From positions 703,001 through 767,000 of the forward strand of contig JAQFVV010006221.1 of assembly GCA_028023455.1 (NCBI GenBank): DNA of 64,000 nucleotides, in the 5' to 3' direction. The stretch's first letter is position 1. Every line of letters starts with the position of its first letter. This document shows, one piece after another, positions 38,801 to 53,800 of the stretch. Made by a program: the position numbers and the translations under genes. The notes below the pieces were generated by a model. It did not search any database, was not told where the DNA came from, and was given only the letters and a program-made list of their open reading frames with translations. The stretch is from Epiperipatus broadwayi. Taxonomy: Eukaryota; Onychophora; Udeonychophora; Euonychophora; Peripatidae.

Positions 38801-41800
38801 TAAGAATAAGATTTAACACCCCGGTAGAGCGATATCCCTTTGTGGCTAGCTCAGTCACTCTACAATCTAGGGTCTTCAAATGGGTAAGTTAAATGATTAT
38901 TACCGGTACGTGGTTGATAAGGAAAGAATACATTTTGATCAATATAAATAATAATATGAAAACGAAACAAGTTTAATATTATGATTAAATATTTATTTAA
39001 TCCCAAATACCCACCACCGTTTCATACTAATGATGATATAATAACAAAATACTAAATAATTAATTATCCCAAACCATATATATTCGAGGCGTTGAAATAG
39101 ATAAAATACAATTTTAAATAAGAAAAATAATAAATCCCTAAAGCTATTTACAATGTTTATAAGTAATGGAAGTGGTCTGAGCTCCTTTTACCCAATAGAA
39201 ATAAATTTTACTTTGTGTGATTTGATATACAGATATGAGATTTTCGGTCATACAGGCATGCACTTTTACTCAGTGCTTTAAAACCCTTTTATTGATAGCA
39301 ATAATAATAAAAAAAAACTATGCATACGTATATTTGCATTATGAGATATTTCAATAATTTCATATTTTTCAACAAGTCAACAAGGTTGCATTGGCTCAGA
39401 TACTATATCGTACTCACCATAAGGTACTGTATCTATTTCCCTCTTGCTATAGATAAATTCCTGTACATGTATATACGCGCAGCACAATTATACACTTACT
39501 ATTACTTTAAATATAAAGTTATTAGAGTACTTGCTTACAGGGAATCTATAATAGATCAATCCCTTCTTGCACTCATCATAAGGTGCAGCAGTGACAAAAA
39601 AAATAACTTAAAAAGGATATACGGTTAAATACATTTTTAGATATTCAGCATGAGATATCGTATTTACCGAATATTATAAGCGTATGTACGCATATACATA
39701 CATGTATATCCATATATGACGAATTCCAGGAGTAACAACAAGAGGAAAATGAATAGCAACAAAAAAAAAAAGAATCTCATTGCAATCTTTGTTGAAAATA
39801 CTAGAATTTGAAATAGAAAAATTGACTCAAAGGATTTAAGTAAAAGCTTTATCATTTATGCCCGTAATAACCGCAAATTCATATACATATGCGAGAGACT
39901 CTCTCTCTTTTTTAAATGATTAATAATAATAACAAAAAATAATATATCTAATCGGAAATATCAAAGTTAATTATTTCAATATTAATAAATATCTTAAAAT
40001 AAACTTATATCTGCGTCTTCATTCTTCTCCTCTGGGCTCTTGAGTGGGCTTCAAGTTAACTGGCTGTGTGGTGAAGATTTCATCCATTTAGCAAGGCGGC
40101 ATTTGTCATCATCATGGGCGGCTGGAATTGGCGTGGTCACATCTTGGCGGCTTGGGACAGAGAAAGGGCGGTGCACCGGCTAGTTGTCTACCCCACGGTC
40201 ATTTTGCTGGAATCTCTAGTATATTGCTTCATATCTTCTTTTTTTATATATCTAATAATAATTAGGATTATTAATAAATTTTCATAAGCTGTCTCCAATG
40301 GTTACTCGAATCCACAAAGACAAGAGTTCTTAAAAGAACTGTATAATGGATTTGTTCTTAAGAATGTCACTAATAGTCCTATTCGTAAATGAATCTCTAA
40401 GTAGCTGGTTGCTTGGAGAATTCTGGAGCCACAAAAAAGAATGACTTGCCCAGAATGGCTGCCAAAGAAAGAATGAATCCCACAGCACTATCAATCCCAC
40501 TAATAAGAACCAATTCAGATATCCCTCTGAGAAGAATGAATCAGCCAATCCTTTTAATTTAGCTTATCACTTAGATTGCAAACATTCCTTTATATTTTTC
40601 CGATTAAATTCTACATTTTAAGTTTGACATCCATCTTGAATAACCCAGACCACTTGCTTACAAAATCAATTCAAAAGAATTTTTTTTTAAAGAGATAACA
40701 GTTTAATTATAGCATTATCAAACCTTTTGCTTTTGATCAGATTTTTGCAAAAGCAATTAACATTACTTGCTTATGGAATAAAATTACAATCTTTAGAAAA
40801 GTAATTAAAAAAAATATACAAGTATGTTGGAAAATAAAAAAAAAAACAAATACATATAATGACATATCATAAAAAATATACAAAAAGGAAAAACAAAAAT
40901 AAAAAAATACATGAGTTTATTATACGTGTACAATATTTAAATTTGTGTGTGTGGGTATTCCACTGCTCAGACCGAACCTCCATTATTAATCTAGCACATT
41001 TTTATATTTGTTGTGCTTAATACAGACTTTGTGCAAGGCCATTTGATAATGCCTGGCACACTTTATTTATTAAATTAAAAAAAAAGAAATATTTTCTTAA
41101 TTTATATTGAATACTAACAATACTTTGTTGAGATTAGAAGAAAGATAATCATACATTCATGAGCTAATGTTTTTTTAAAAAAAAAAGATTGCATTATTAT
41201 TTTTTTTTTGTTGGTTTCCAAGTGATAAACAAGCTCAGAAGGAAATACACATACATTTTTCTTTAAAACTTTTTACTTCGCATAATTTTATTAATAGATT
41301 TTGGATTTGTAACAAAGCAATGAGGGAAAGAACACAAACTTCTCATTTGATGTCTTTATGATTAAAACGGAATGATTATTAACAAATGCTATGCTAACTG
41401 AGCTTGGAGCATTAAATTTACCATGGATTTAAACATCAACAAGAGGAATAATTGGATATTATTTAATGATTGAAATGTTTATGCATCCTTACATCTGTGT
41501 TTTGTTAGCATGGAGATGTCAAAGAAAATGGTGCAGGATAACGGAAGCTTAAATCGAAGTTACATATATGGTTAACTTGGTAACAGATGCCTTAGATGAA
41601 TTTCTTAGAATTATCTACTCAGATGGCTTTCACTTCCCAACTATAATTAGAAATATAATGGTAACTTTTGATAAATACTTTTAAAAAAAATCTTTTTTCT
41701 CTATTAATAATCTTAATTATAAAGCAATTTTATTTTCTATTATTCGATATGCGCTTCAATAACAAAAAAAAAAAAAAAGATAAATCAAGCAAGTTAGGCT

Positions 41801-44800
41801 TGAATTAATTATTAACGTATTATTTTTATTAAACCAATCAAAATTTAAAATTATAATATTTCATATAATTTACTTAAAAATTATAAAATAACTTTCATTA
41901 TAATGCTTGATTTTGAATGATATATTTTTTTAAAATAAGAAAGATATTTTTTGTGTGTGAAAAAAACTGTAGTTAACCCTTTATGACTTGACTATGTGTT
42001 AATAATTTTAATTATAGATCATATCTTTTGATTGCAGTCTGGCAGAATTAAATTATATATATATATATCCAGTGTATGATGTTAGATTGCAGTTATTAAT
42101 GAAATTATTATTTATTTTAATCACCTCAATGAGTTAATGGTTACATTAATAAATTTATATTTCTTATTAATCTAAATATCTGTTGATTGACCAGTATTTT
42201 ATTGTTCCATTACATTTCTAGGTTGCTCATATACATGGACATTTGTAGGCCAGACAGTTTTTCATTCATTATTTTATTAATTGTTCATTACCTTTTTAGC
42301 TTCTCCAACAGGGGAATATTACTATTTATGAGACAATGTGGCTTCATTAGCATTGTTCTTATTTTATAAAATTTTTCATTATAATAGTGAAGTCTTATTA
42401 GGATCAATGACTATATTTGGCTATCCCAATATTTATCACCTGTAAAACTAAATAAAAACGAAATTTTTATAAAAGCAAAAATAAATTTATTATATCACTT
42501 TAGAACTGAAATTAGATTGTTAATAATTTAGTCATAAATGATGTTTATTTATTTTAATTCTATTCATTCCATTGTCCAAGATACCAAATTCAGTGAAATA
42601 TGTAACAATTGTACCATGAATCTAAAATCAGTAGCATATTGCATGGTGTTAGATCTGAAAACTTTCATGCTGTGCATTTAAATTTTTATTTTATTTTTTA
42701 AAACACAAAATATGCCAGATATCGTTATGTAAGTACAATTGTTAATAAAATATGTTTAAATATCAATTTATTGATAATATCTTAACATTTAAAGCTAGGG
42801 ATCATAAATTTTAATAAGCTTTTACTATTTTTAATATGCATAAAATTTTTAAGGGTCAAACTTTTAACCAAAGTTTCAATTTTTTTTAAAGATCCGGACT
42901 AATAAATGATAAATTTATATTATAGTGAAAAAATGATTTTTGGCTAATTATATACTGAGCAGAATGTTAATGCATAAAATCATAATGTGTGATCTCTCCA
43001 GAAGATTTGTTAGATATTTGATCTTCTCATTAGATAAGCAAAAAATAAAAAAAAATTGATATCTTAGTTTAGTGCATCTACATTGGGTTATTATTGTTAA
43101 ATATATTACTAAAAAAGGTAAGAATTTCTTAATAGTAATTTTTCTGCCTAAGTTTATTAAAGAAGTAACAAGAGATAAACAATTAATAATTAAAATGCAA
43201 ATTGCAACAATGAGATCAAAAAATATTCATTAATTACTAATTAAATATTAAGAAAATATTTTTCTTTTTAATATTATATATATATAAGGAATCTTCTATC
43301 ACATTCAGTTGGTTTCCGAAAAAAGTAATGAAAGAATTTGGGATAAATGAAGCCCAAATTTCTTTATGAAAATATTAAAATATTTAATTATTTTAAGTTA
43401 TTTACATATTCCTACCTCAATGATTGTTTTTGTAAAGATATTTTTGTATTAAAAAGCCAAAAATTTTTTATAATTTTCTGATAAAAACTAAATTTGCAAC
43501 TTATCATTTTATAGATTATTTTGGCATGATTTTTATTAAAATACAATTTTTTTTTTTGCATAAGACCATACAATATATGAAATTAAAAACATTAATATTT
43601 TGTAGTTTCTATCATCATTTTACTGTCGTTAGAAAATGGCTATCCTACATTTAAATTACTGTGCCCCCCCCCACCACTATTTTTTTGCAAGCTTTGATTT
43701 TTAAATAATTAAATTTAAATAGGTTTAGTAAAGAGCAGAAATTTAATCATGAGTTCTGCAATTATTTGTTCATAATCATGTAAATTATGATAAATAAAAT
43801 GTTCATCATGGATTGTCTTTACATATATAGATAAATGGGATGTATGTTTTTATATAGTAAATTTCAATTTTTCAAATTAAAATGATTAATTTTTGTCTAT
43901 TTAGTTTTCTAGTTTTATATGCATTGAGATTATATGTCTTCTAATTTTACACATTATTTCTAATTAACATTTTTTGTTGTTGCAAATTTTAATTTTTTTG
44001 GCTTGACTTTTTAATGGGATTCTTGTGCAATATATTGCTCTATTTTTACTTGTATCTTTTACAATGTTAGTTTTTATTGAGTTATAATTGATTAATTAAA
44101 AAAAATATCAATATTTGTTAGTGCTTTTCAAATTCATCTTTTAAATAGTTATTTTTTCTGTTGAAAATTTAGCACATATTTTATTAATTTCTTACACTTT
44201 TCAAAGTAAAAGTTCTTTTAAAAAAAAATACAATGAATTTTATTTAATCACTGAAGGGGATTAAATATGTATTCTAAAGTATCCATACATGAATGTCTTA
44301 TTCTGGTATTATATTCTTTTTGTTTTCATTCTCAAAACAAAAAAATATTTGCAATTTCAAATGATAATTAAAAAAAAAGAATTTATAATCAATGTAGTTA
44401 TTACAAACATATAAAGGACTAATTTATTCTGCCGTACTGTCAGTACTTTAGCATTTCTAACTCATGCATACCAAAAAATCAATACCGATTTTATAAAAAG
44501 AAATAATATTTATAAAAACATAATAAATGCTTATTTACTATGCGCTAAAAAGCCAAAAAATAATTAGTTTTCTTCAACCACAATTGGAATTTTTATATTT
44601 AACCTGAAGTAAAATCATGGGATGTCCAGAAATTGATTAATTCAATCATATAATAGAAAACAAATTATTTTTTAGCTTTTTAATAACAGTAAATAAAAGC
44701 ATTTATTATAAAGTATTTAACTTTTTTAGTATTTATTTTTTATTAATTATTATTTCACTTTTGATTCTAAGGCAACTAAGAATAGTCTTTTATATTTGAA

Positions 44801-47800
44801 AGGAAATTCTCATGCATTAAAAATTGATTCCAATATTATTTTGTTTATGAAAAAAGTGTTTTTTTTTTGTTTAAAAAAAACCTTTTACAATCAAGATAAA
44901 TTAAAATTTAAAGCAATTACTACAATCAAGAGAAATTAATATTTATTTTTATTTTAGTTTAACATAAATGCTTTTTATATTATTTTTTAAAACAAATATA
45001 CCACCCTTTTATGTGCACTAATGAACATTTACTGAACTGTTAACAATACATTTGAAGTTCAATTTTCCAACATTTCTGCAATAAACAAATGAGGAATCAC
45101 CGTGAAATTTTTCATTGTCATATTGCATTGCCATGGATTTCTAATATATATTTATATATACAAAATTTGAAGGAAATGCATTTGATAGAAGTCTATTAAA
45201 ATTCTGTTACAAATTTATCCTATACAAACAAACAAGAGTTTTTAAGTTTAAAATGTTTTAAAAAAGTTAAAATTTTTCACTTTCATTTTTTTTACTACAT
45301 CGTTAAAATATTTTTAAATTGTATTTTAAGTTTTTTATAATATATATTTTTACTGCTAAGTTATGTATTTTTAATTTTGATATTTAGATCCTATTTTTTT
45401 TTTTTTGCAGTGGTTCGATTGTTTCAAGAATATGTAGAACCATTAGAAAAACAAGATGATAATTCAACAGTAAGAAAGACATCTGGGGCATTTCAATCTC
45501 CAGGAGCGGCTGATGAAAATAAAATTCTTCTTCCTCTTGGTGAAACAACACTTGTAAAAAACTTAGGAGTTCCTGTTATAGTAGTAATTACAAAGGTATA
45601 GAGTTTTTTTTTTTTAAATCTAATTTTTTTTATCATAAAAAATTATATATATGCATTATTATTATTATTGTTATTGTTTATAAACTGCAGTAATCTCTTT
45701 AAATTTATTCCAATATTTCTAATCTTTAACATCAACTTTTTTTATCATTCTGCTAAACTTTTTTACCATCCATCTGCAATTTGTTTCGTCTTCTTATATC
45801 TTTTGAGATCCAATTTAGGTTTCCATTTTTTATTTATTATCATTTCTTCTAGAAACATTTCTAATTCACCTATATTACATCTTAAACAAGGCAAAACTCT
45901 CCATACAGTAGTGACACCATCTTGTTAATTCTCTCATTGATATCTGATTTTTCTCTTAGCCATATATTTCATTTTTAGTTTATACTTTTCTATGCTTTCA
46001 GTATCAATATTGCTCTTTTATTATGTGTCTTTCATTTTAAATGTTTAGGCATATTTTCTGTCAATATTATTTCTGAAGGCACCCTCATCCGGATTTAGTT
46101 GTACAACTGACTTTATTCATTATATTTTCATTCATTTTAATTAATTCAATTTTGATATTTATAAGTTTTAACTTCTAATTTATTACTATTATTTTTTCTT
46201 TTTTTCTTTAGAATATAATATTAAACATTAGGTTTTTTAGTATTTAACTTTGATCTTTTTTTTTTTTTTGCTTTTGTCTGATAGTACTTGCAATGTCATT
46301 TGCAAAATCGTTATGACTTATGTAATCTCATTTTATTTTACCTCTTTCTGCTCCCATTTTATTCTACAAAGTACCCTTTTTAAAATTATTGTAAAAGATT
46401 TTGGGAGATAGAATCACCCTGCCAAAAACTCTTATCAATATTAATCTTCTTACTGTGATCTAATTGTTATATATTCGGAGTTTGGTAATATCCTAGATCT
46501 GTATTATCCTATTAAATCATATGCTTTTTCATAATATGCATGTTTAATGCAAATATCAACTCATAGATATTGGTCTACAATTAGGTTTTTTTTTTGGGTT
46601 TTCTAAAGATAATTTATAAAGTTTATATAAATGATAAGATAGTAGTAGATCTAATTTTTAATCCCTCTTTTTTTCATGTTTTTTAAAATATTGATTTGTC
46701 TTAGATTAAATCGTCCTGTATTAAAGATTTTGAATATTACTTTGCAACAATTTCTTTATTTTTCATTTTTTTAAAAAAAATATAAGTTTATTTGGAGTTT
46801 CATAGACTTTTATGGTTTAAATTTAATTTGGAATATGATACTTTAATCCCTGTTATTTTATAAGCTACTTTGAGTTTATTTTTTTTTATCTATTACTATG
46901 TAGCGTTTGTAGAATTCTTCCACACCCTTCACGATGTCTTTCCTGTTTTACTAATCATGGAATAAATTTTATTAAATAACTGAAATAACTTTATCATTAT
47001 TAAATTGTTTTTTTTTTTTTTTACTATTTTGTAGAAGTTCACGTATTCACTTTTTATTAGTGGATTGTTTTTAATTATTTTTATATTTCTTTTTTTCTGC
47101 ATATATTGCTTTGCCTCATTGAAAATTGCATTTATATTGAAAATTTATTGTTGAATTGGTATTTTTTTTTGCACTTGCTATCTATATAGCTAAAGCCTTT
47201 TGACATTTGAAATGTTTGATCACATTGAAGTGCTTTTTGCTTTCTAGCAGTAAACTTGTAGAACTGATTCACTGTTCACGTATTAATGAAATCATTTTTC
47301 TCGAATTGCTGTATAGTATGTAAAAAAGTAAAGTTATATATTAATAATAATATATATTATTATTTGTATTAATGTAATGCTAATTATTAGATTTTCATTC
47401 AATTGATTAAACATAATTTTTTCTTATTTTCTTGAAAAATTTATCTACAATGCAGTTTTATAATGTGAATGTTACAAGCGATATCTAATATCAATTCTAA
47501 GAAAAATATTTGTCTTCAAATCTGATTTTTTAAAAATTGTAAACATTATTTATAATAAGTAGGTGCTTGTATTGTAGATAAAGATGCCGTTGGATGGCGC
47601 CGTTTTCACGCTGAAACTATAAAATATGAACATTTACGGGCCATTGATTTTAATAATTTTTCTGTGCTTTTTTGTAATGCGAAAATAAAAACAAAACAAA
47701 ATCGTCTTTTTTAAATATTATTTTTTATTAACGTATACAATTTAAATGATAATAATAAATGTAAAATAAAATCAACAAATTACAATTTGATTCGTGTTTT

Positions 47801-50800
47801 TTATATCGTATACTTTTTAAATTGTGTTACGGCTTTTTTTTTTTTATCAATTTTCTATTGGATATTTTTTTACTTGTGTTACGCCTTTTTTTTTATCAGT
47901 TTTCTATCGGATATTTTTTTACTTGTGTTACGACTTTTTTTGTTGTTGTTTAACTAAAAAATAATAATCATAATAAAAGTAAAAGTTGTTACGGTTAGAT
48001 TTAGGGTTAGGTTTAGGGTTAGTTTTAGGGTTAGTTTAGGGTTAGTATTCTATTTGTAATGCTAAAATAAAAAAATTAAAAATTATAACCGTACTCGGAC
48101 AGAAGAAACTCAAACTTTTTTAAACAACAACAAACACATACAAATGTCTTCTTTACTTATTAAACATGTTTATAATATTTGCTTTTTATTAAATTTACAA
48201 AAAAAACTGTATATTTAGACTTTTCTTACTGGATACTTTTTTCGTACCACTCTTTTTTACTTCAAAAATATACAGACGTTAGAATCTTCTTTCTCTCGTG
48301 GAATGTTACTAACAGTACGTTACTTGACACGTTACCTAATTGCAACTCAATAAAAACATAGATAGTTAACATTTTCCCAAATAAAAGTTCAATACAGTAC
48401 GTTGTAAAAAGTCTTATAATTATTGTTTTAAAAAATCTGAACATTTCAGTAGTTTAAAATAAAAAAAAATCAAATGAAAACAACATTTCAATACAATTCA
48501 AATACAAACTCTGACATCAAGCCGTAATTATTTTATAAATTGTGCAAATTCGGAAAATGTATTTGCTGCTATGTGACATACATGCTGTACTGCAACGCGA
48601 CATAGCGGCCTGCATTTTGTAGCACAACAAAAAAGTTGTATTATAGAAAACGCGGGTTCGAACGTGTCGGCCACGGAAACAGCATTTTTATGTGTTTTGG
48701 CGCGAAAACTGCGCCATAGAGCGGCATCTTTAGCTAAAAGATGAGTACCAATAAGTATTATAATATATATAATATAACCATAAAATCGCAAAAAGGGAGA
48801 AATATAATTACTTTTATTTAAATAGCTTTAACTGGAATCATTTGATTATTTTCTAACAATCAGTTATTATAGTGGAATAAGTTTGGTTTTTATAATTGTA
48901 AGCATTATTTACAATAAGTATTATAATATTTGTGTAGAAAGGTAGGAAAAAAATAGCCATAATTTGTAAAACACGAAGAAAAATTAATTGTTTAAGAGTA
49001 TAAGTGGTATGAGATATTGCTAATCCCGGAAAAAGGCTCATAAAACATACTCCACAAACTAATTTGATTTTTGCAAAATAAAGTCATATCTAGAAAAGTA
49101 CTAAAATGGTTTCCTTTCCAGTTTAAAATTTTTTTTTTGAAATTAAGGCTTATTAAAATTTATATCAGTATTACATAGCAGTGTAGCTTAATAATTCTAA
49201 ATGATGAAAAGAAAGTTTTATGCTAAAAAAATCAGAAAGTAATTATTAACAAATTTTTTTTTATCAAAATTAGAGAGCAGTTATTATAGATATATTAATT
49301 TGATGGATAACATATCTAAAAAAAATTTTAGGTTGTTATTAAACTATACTATTTTTTGGAAAATCAGTATGAGTTTACAACGAAAAGGCAAAAACAGATA
49401 TAATTTGTAAATTGTGTTTATGATTGGAATTAAAAATAAATGTTTTATGAAATGACACTTGCTCGATATTTTGAAGAAAAATTTTTTTTTTAATGTTGAG
49501 AGAAAAAATGTTTGTTGAAATGAATGGTATTACTTAACCTAATTTGTTTCATAAGCATTTAGAAACCAAGAATGTGATTTGAAAAGTAGATTTAATTTGA
49601 TCGCATTTGCATTTGATGCAGCAGTAGACACCTTTATTAAGAAAGTATTAATTAACAAACATTACTTGTTTTTCCCCTGAATTTCAATTTATAACTTCAT
49701 TTGATGGAAACTATTCTTCACAAAGTTTTGCAATGAAATTTTATTTGTTTAAATTTTTCTAATGTTATTGTAAACATTAAATAATATTATATTTTTGATA
49801 AAATATATATATACATTTTTTTTATAAATTTAATATCATAAATATTTTATAAATTAATAACTAAATATTGCTTTAAAGTAATTCTTTTTTTTTTTGTTTG
49901 TTTAATTATTTATTAACTTTATAAATATTCTTATTTTTCAGACGGATTTTATTTCCAATTTGGAGAAAGAACATGATTATAAAGAAGAACATTTTGATTT
50001 TATACAACAATATATTCGTAAATTTTGTTTAAATTGTATCCTTTATTTATTTTATATATTTATTTATAATATAAAATAGAACGTTTGATTTGATATTATA
50101 TATTACTGGCTGTTTTTAGAGTACCATTTATAGATTCACCTATAAATCTGTTTTCTAGATGTAGGTAATAAACTGTAGATAAGAGTATATGGGTAATTTT
50201 TGATTTTATTTTGGTTTGTCTACATTTTTTAAAAGGGTTAACAATTGGGCTGGATGTTTGAGACTAGGTATATTTCTGCAAAAACATCTGGAGGGATAAT
50301 TTTATTAAAAAAATTAAGAAAGGGAAATGACATTATCATAAAACTCCATTACTATTACAGTTAATACTTTGATCGTCACATTATTACTATAGTAATAAAT
50401 TTTTATTTCGTATTTACATTATATTTGTTATTAGTACTTCTATTAAATATGTTGTTATTGCTAAATATTGTTGCTATTATTATTTGTATAAAATTACTTA
50501 TGGTTTTATCTCTGCTTTTATAATTATACTATTTTAATTAATATTTTTATTATTATTATAATTTAATAATATTATGATTTATTATCATTTCTGCTAATAT
50601 TAAAAATAATTTTTTGATTACGGCTATTTGAATCTTTCTATTACAATTATTATTATAATTACTATCACTACTATGGTTTACTATTACTAATATTAATATT
50701 TTCAATACTACTGTTAATATGAAAATTATTGTTAATATTAAGACTCATTACTGCTTTTATTATATTTACTACTATTATTATTAGACGCATCACTGATTAG

Positions 50801-53800
50801 CAGAACATGTCTATTTACCAATCCAATTCACGTAACTGTAATATAGATTTTTTTAAAAGTAATATTTAGTGCAGATTAAATTATTCTAACAACCTACACA
50901 GTTCTTAATTGACTGAAGTTTTAATAAATTATTGACACCCTGCATGGAATCAAACTAAAGCAGCATTAAAATATTATTTATTTTATTAAAAAAAAGTAAA
51001 GTGCTGTAAAATAAGACTGGACATATTGTTATACATTTATACAAAATCTAAAAATTTTAATAATTAATTAATTAATAATTTAATAAAATCACATTTTAAT
51101 TCAGTATTTTATTGTATCACACACATATATATTCGTATTTAGCCTGAAAATAAAAATGATAACTTGAAAATAGAAACTTCTGAGATTATAAAGATGTGAT
51201 ATGTATATTGGATATTAAATTTTCAGCTCGAAGGCTGATTTAGATGTGTTGGCAACAAGGTGTTTTAATATCTTGGGATAACAACTGCACCATTTTTGGT
51301 GATAGTTTATATTTTGCAATATATATACTTAACAAATCACATAGTGCTATGCTGGGAATATATATATATTGTGGTCATTATTTGAAATAAATAATATTTT
51401 TTTTCTATAACTATTACTCTATTGAACAGAATTTATACAAAACGTAGGATTTTTCAAATTTAAAATTACATTTACTATATATTTTTAACTATTTTATTTG
51501 ATTTTCTTATCTAGAATTAGACACTTGTGCACATTCTAAACTTTGTTTATACATATTAAAATAAAATGTCAAAACAAATATTTATACTGTCTATGTTTAC
51601 ACTCGTCTTAATCTTTATATAATCAATTTATATATACTCACAGACATAAAATCTTTTATTTAAATAGAATGTTTTTCAGCATATTTGGGAAATTTGAATT
51701 ACCTTACAAATTTTATTTTAATTTTTTCATAGTAAATTCTTAAGTTTATTTATTAAATTTCAAAATTTTTGTTGTTGCTGATTTTAAAACAATGATCAAT
51801 GAGTAATCAATAAAATTAGTCATAAATTATTTATTATATTGGGCAATATGAACTTGTTTATAGCATTCAATAGTAAATGGAATTGCATCTTAAAAGTTTT
51901 TAAATCACAAATCTTTTCATTTAAATATATTAATAATGTTTCATTTCTGTACTACAAACATAGTATTGTATAATTAATTATGGGTTAAAAGTAAATTTAA
52001 CTTTTTTTTAATTTATATTTCTTATGAGTCCTTTGTTGTTTGTTAATATTATTATTCAATTAATCATATTAGAATGTTATAATATTTTGAAAGTTTTAAT
52101 ATATTAAGTACTTTTGTGTTTATTATATTTATAATATTAAATTTGGAATTGTTCTGAGATTTTTAAGAGTTTGTATGTGTGTAGAAATCTTTTAAAAAAA
52201 GAGAAAGTTTAAACTAAATAGTATTTTATAATGAATACTTTTATTTACTGTGCTCTAGAAAGCTAAAAATAATTGAGTTCTTCAACCACAATTGGTATTT
52301 TTATATTTAACTTGTAGGAAAAGCATTAATTAACAAGAAATTAATTAATTCAATCACTAGTTGTGGAAATTTGTGAATGATTGAATTAATTTCTGGAACA
52401 CCACATGCTTTTATTTCAAATTAAATATAAAACCCCAATTGTGACTGCAGAAAACAATTATTTTTGGTTTTTTCATGCATAGTAAATAAAAGCATTTATT
52501 ATAAAATATTTTTTATATATACTATTTTTAACTTTTTAGTATTCAGTTATTCTTTGTAATTATTCCTATTTAAAGTGGAAAATAAAAACAAGTTACAATC
52601 TATTTCAATATTATTTTGTTTTTGAAAGAAGGATTTTAAAAAGCTTTGTTTTGATTTCTATTTTAATTGAACTTTAACTCTTTTTAATATAAGATTTAAA
52701 AAAAAAAAAATACAGCCCTTTTGTGCACATCACTGAAAACTTACTAAACTGATATCAGCTTGTTTGAAATTCGATCCCCAGTACCTTTATACTAAATAAA
52801 TGATTGTATAACTCTGAAATATTTTGTTAATTGCAGTAGCATCGATTTTTAATGCAAAATTTGAAGGTAATCCATTTGATAGAAGTATGTTAAAAATTGA
52901 TTACAAAATTTAACCTAAACAAACAAATAGAGTTTTTATGTTAAGTAAAAGCATTTAAAAAATAAAATCAAAATTATTTTTGGCTAAAGAAATAACTGTT
53001 TATGTTCTTTTTTCCTATTTCGCCATTTTGAATTTTTTAAAAAAATTACAACAGATATAATTTGTAACGTATCTTCATTTTGAATATAGTAATTATAAAA
53101 ATATATACATTGTTAGAAAGAATAAATATGAAGGAATGTAATAAAGCTTAAAAAATAATCATTACCTTAAAAAAACTTAGGAAAAAAAAAGATTTTTGAT
53201 ACTTAAAAATGCTTCTTCTACATAGGTTCACAAATTCTATAAATTTTGAAAGGTAAATGTTAAAATGACATTTTTATAGATAGCTTTATCACAAAAAATT
53301 GATATATAATATGACTTATTTGAGATAATTCTTCATTATTAAATCTGCAAATAAGTTCATTTTTACTAGCTGACGCAGATTTTGTCCTTCTATGCAGATA
53401 TTTTCTGGAAATGTATTTCTAATAGAAAAAAGGAAAATTTAACAATAAATATTGTATATCAGATATTATATAAAAAGAACTTTCTGTAATTTATCAAAAA
53501 ATAAAATTAATTTAAAAATAATAGCAGAAAATTAATATACATATTAAAGAACAAAGAGAAAAAGTGACAGGATGAAAGACAAAAAAGTTTTTATATCACA
53601 TTTCTACACATGACAAATAAACAAGAAAACTTTTTTTTTTTTTCCCAATTTAGTGCAAGATAAAATAATAAATAGTGACAATACTGATGCTTCTCATTAT
53701 CTGTCTTATATTTCATTTGTCTTTGCAGAAATTCATAATAGCTTACTGAGTATTTGGCTTTATTTTAGGAAAATTATGATCAATTGTTACAATACTTATG

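Larger units (their letters stand above)
36572..45410 (+). other. Dlic: Dlic intron, 8.8 kb
   Basis: AT-rich. Holds a compositionally distinct insert (38600-40560) and a TIR element followed by a duplicated block (44519-45290). Nothing else recognised between 40560 and 44519. Confidence 0.7.
45596..49941 (+). other. Dlic: Dlic intron, 4.3 kb
   Basis: Almost filled by a LINE remnant (45640-47320) and a hAT-like element (47562-48749). From 48760 to 49941 only AT-rich sequence, with a probable paralogous empty site at 48892-48931. Confidence 0.75.

Noticed and set aside
16459-48791. Two frames (123 and 87 codons) sharing about 65 similar residues, as if coding a conserved protein
   Set aside because: Both cover the subterminal part of homologous transposons B and B' and run across the element ends; similarity follows DNA homology, and the related block in transposon A breaks the frame.
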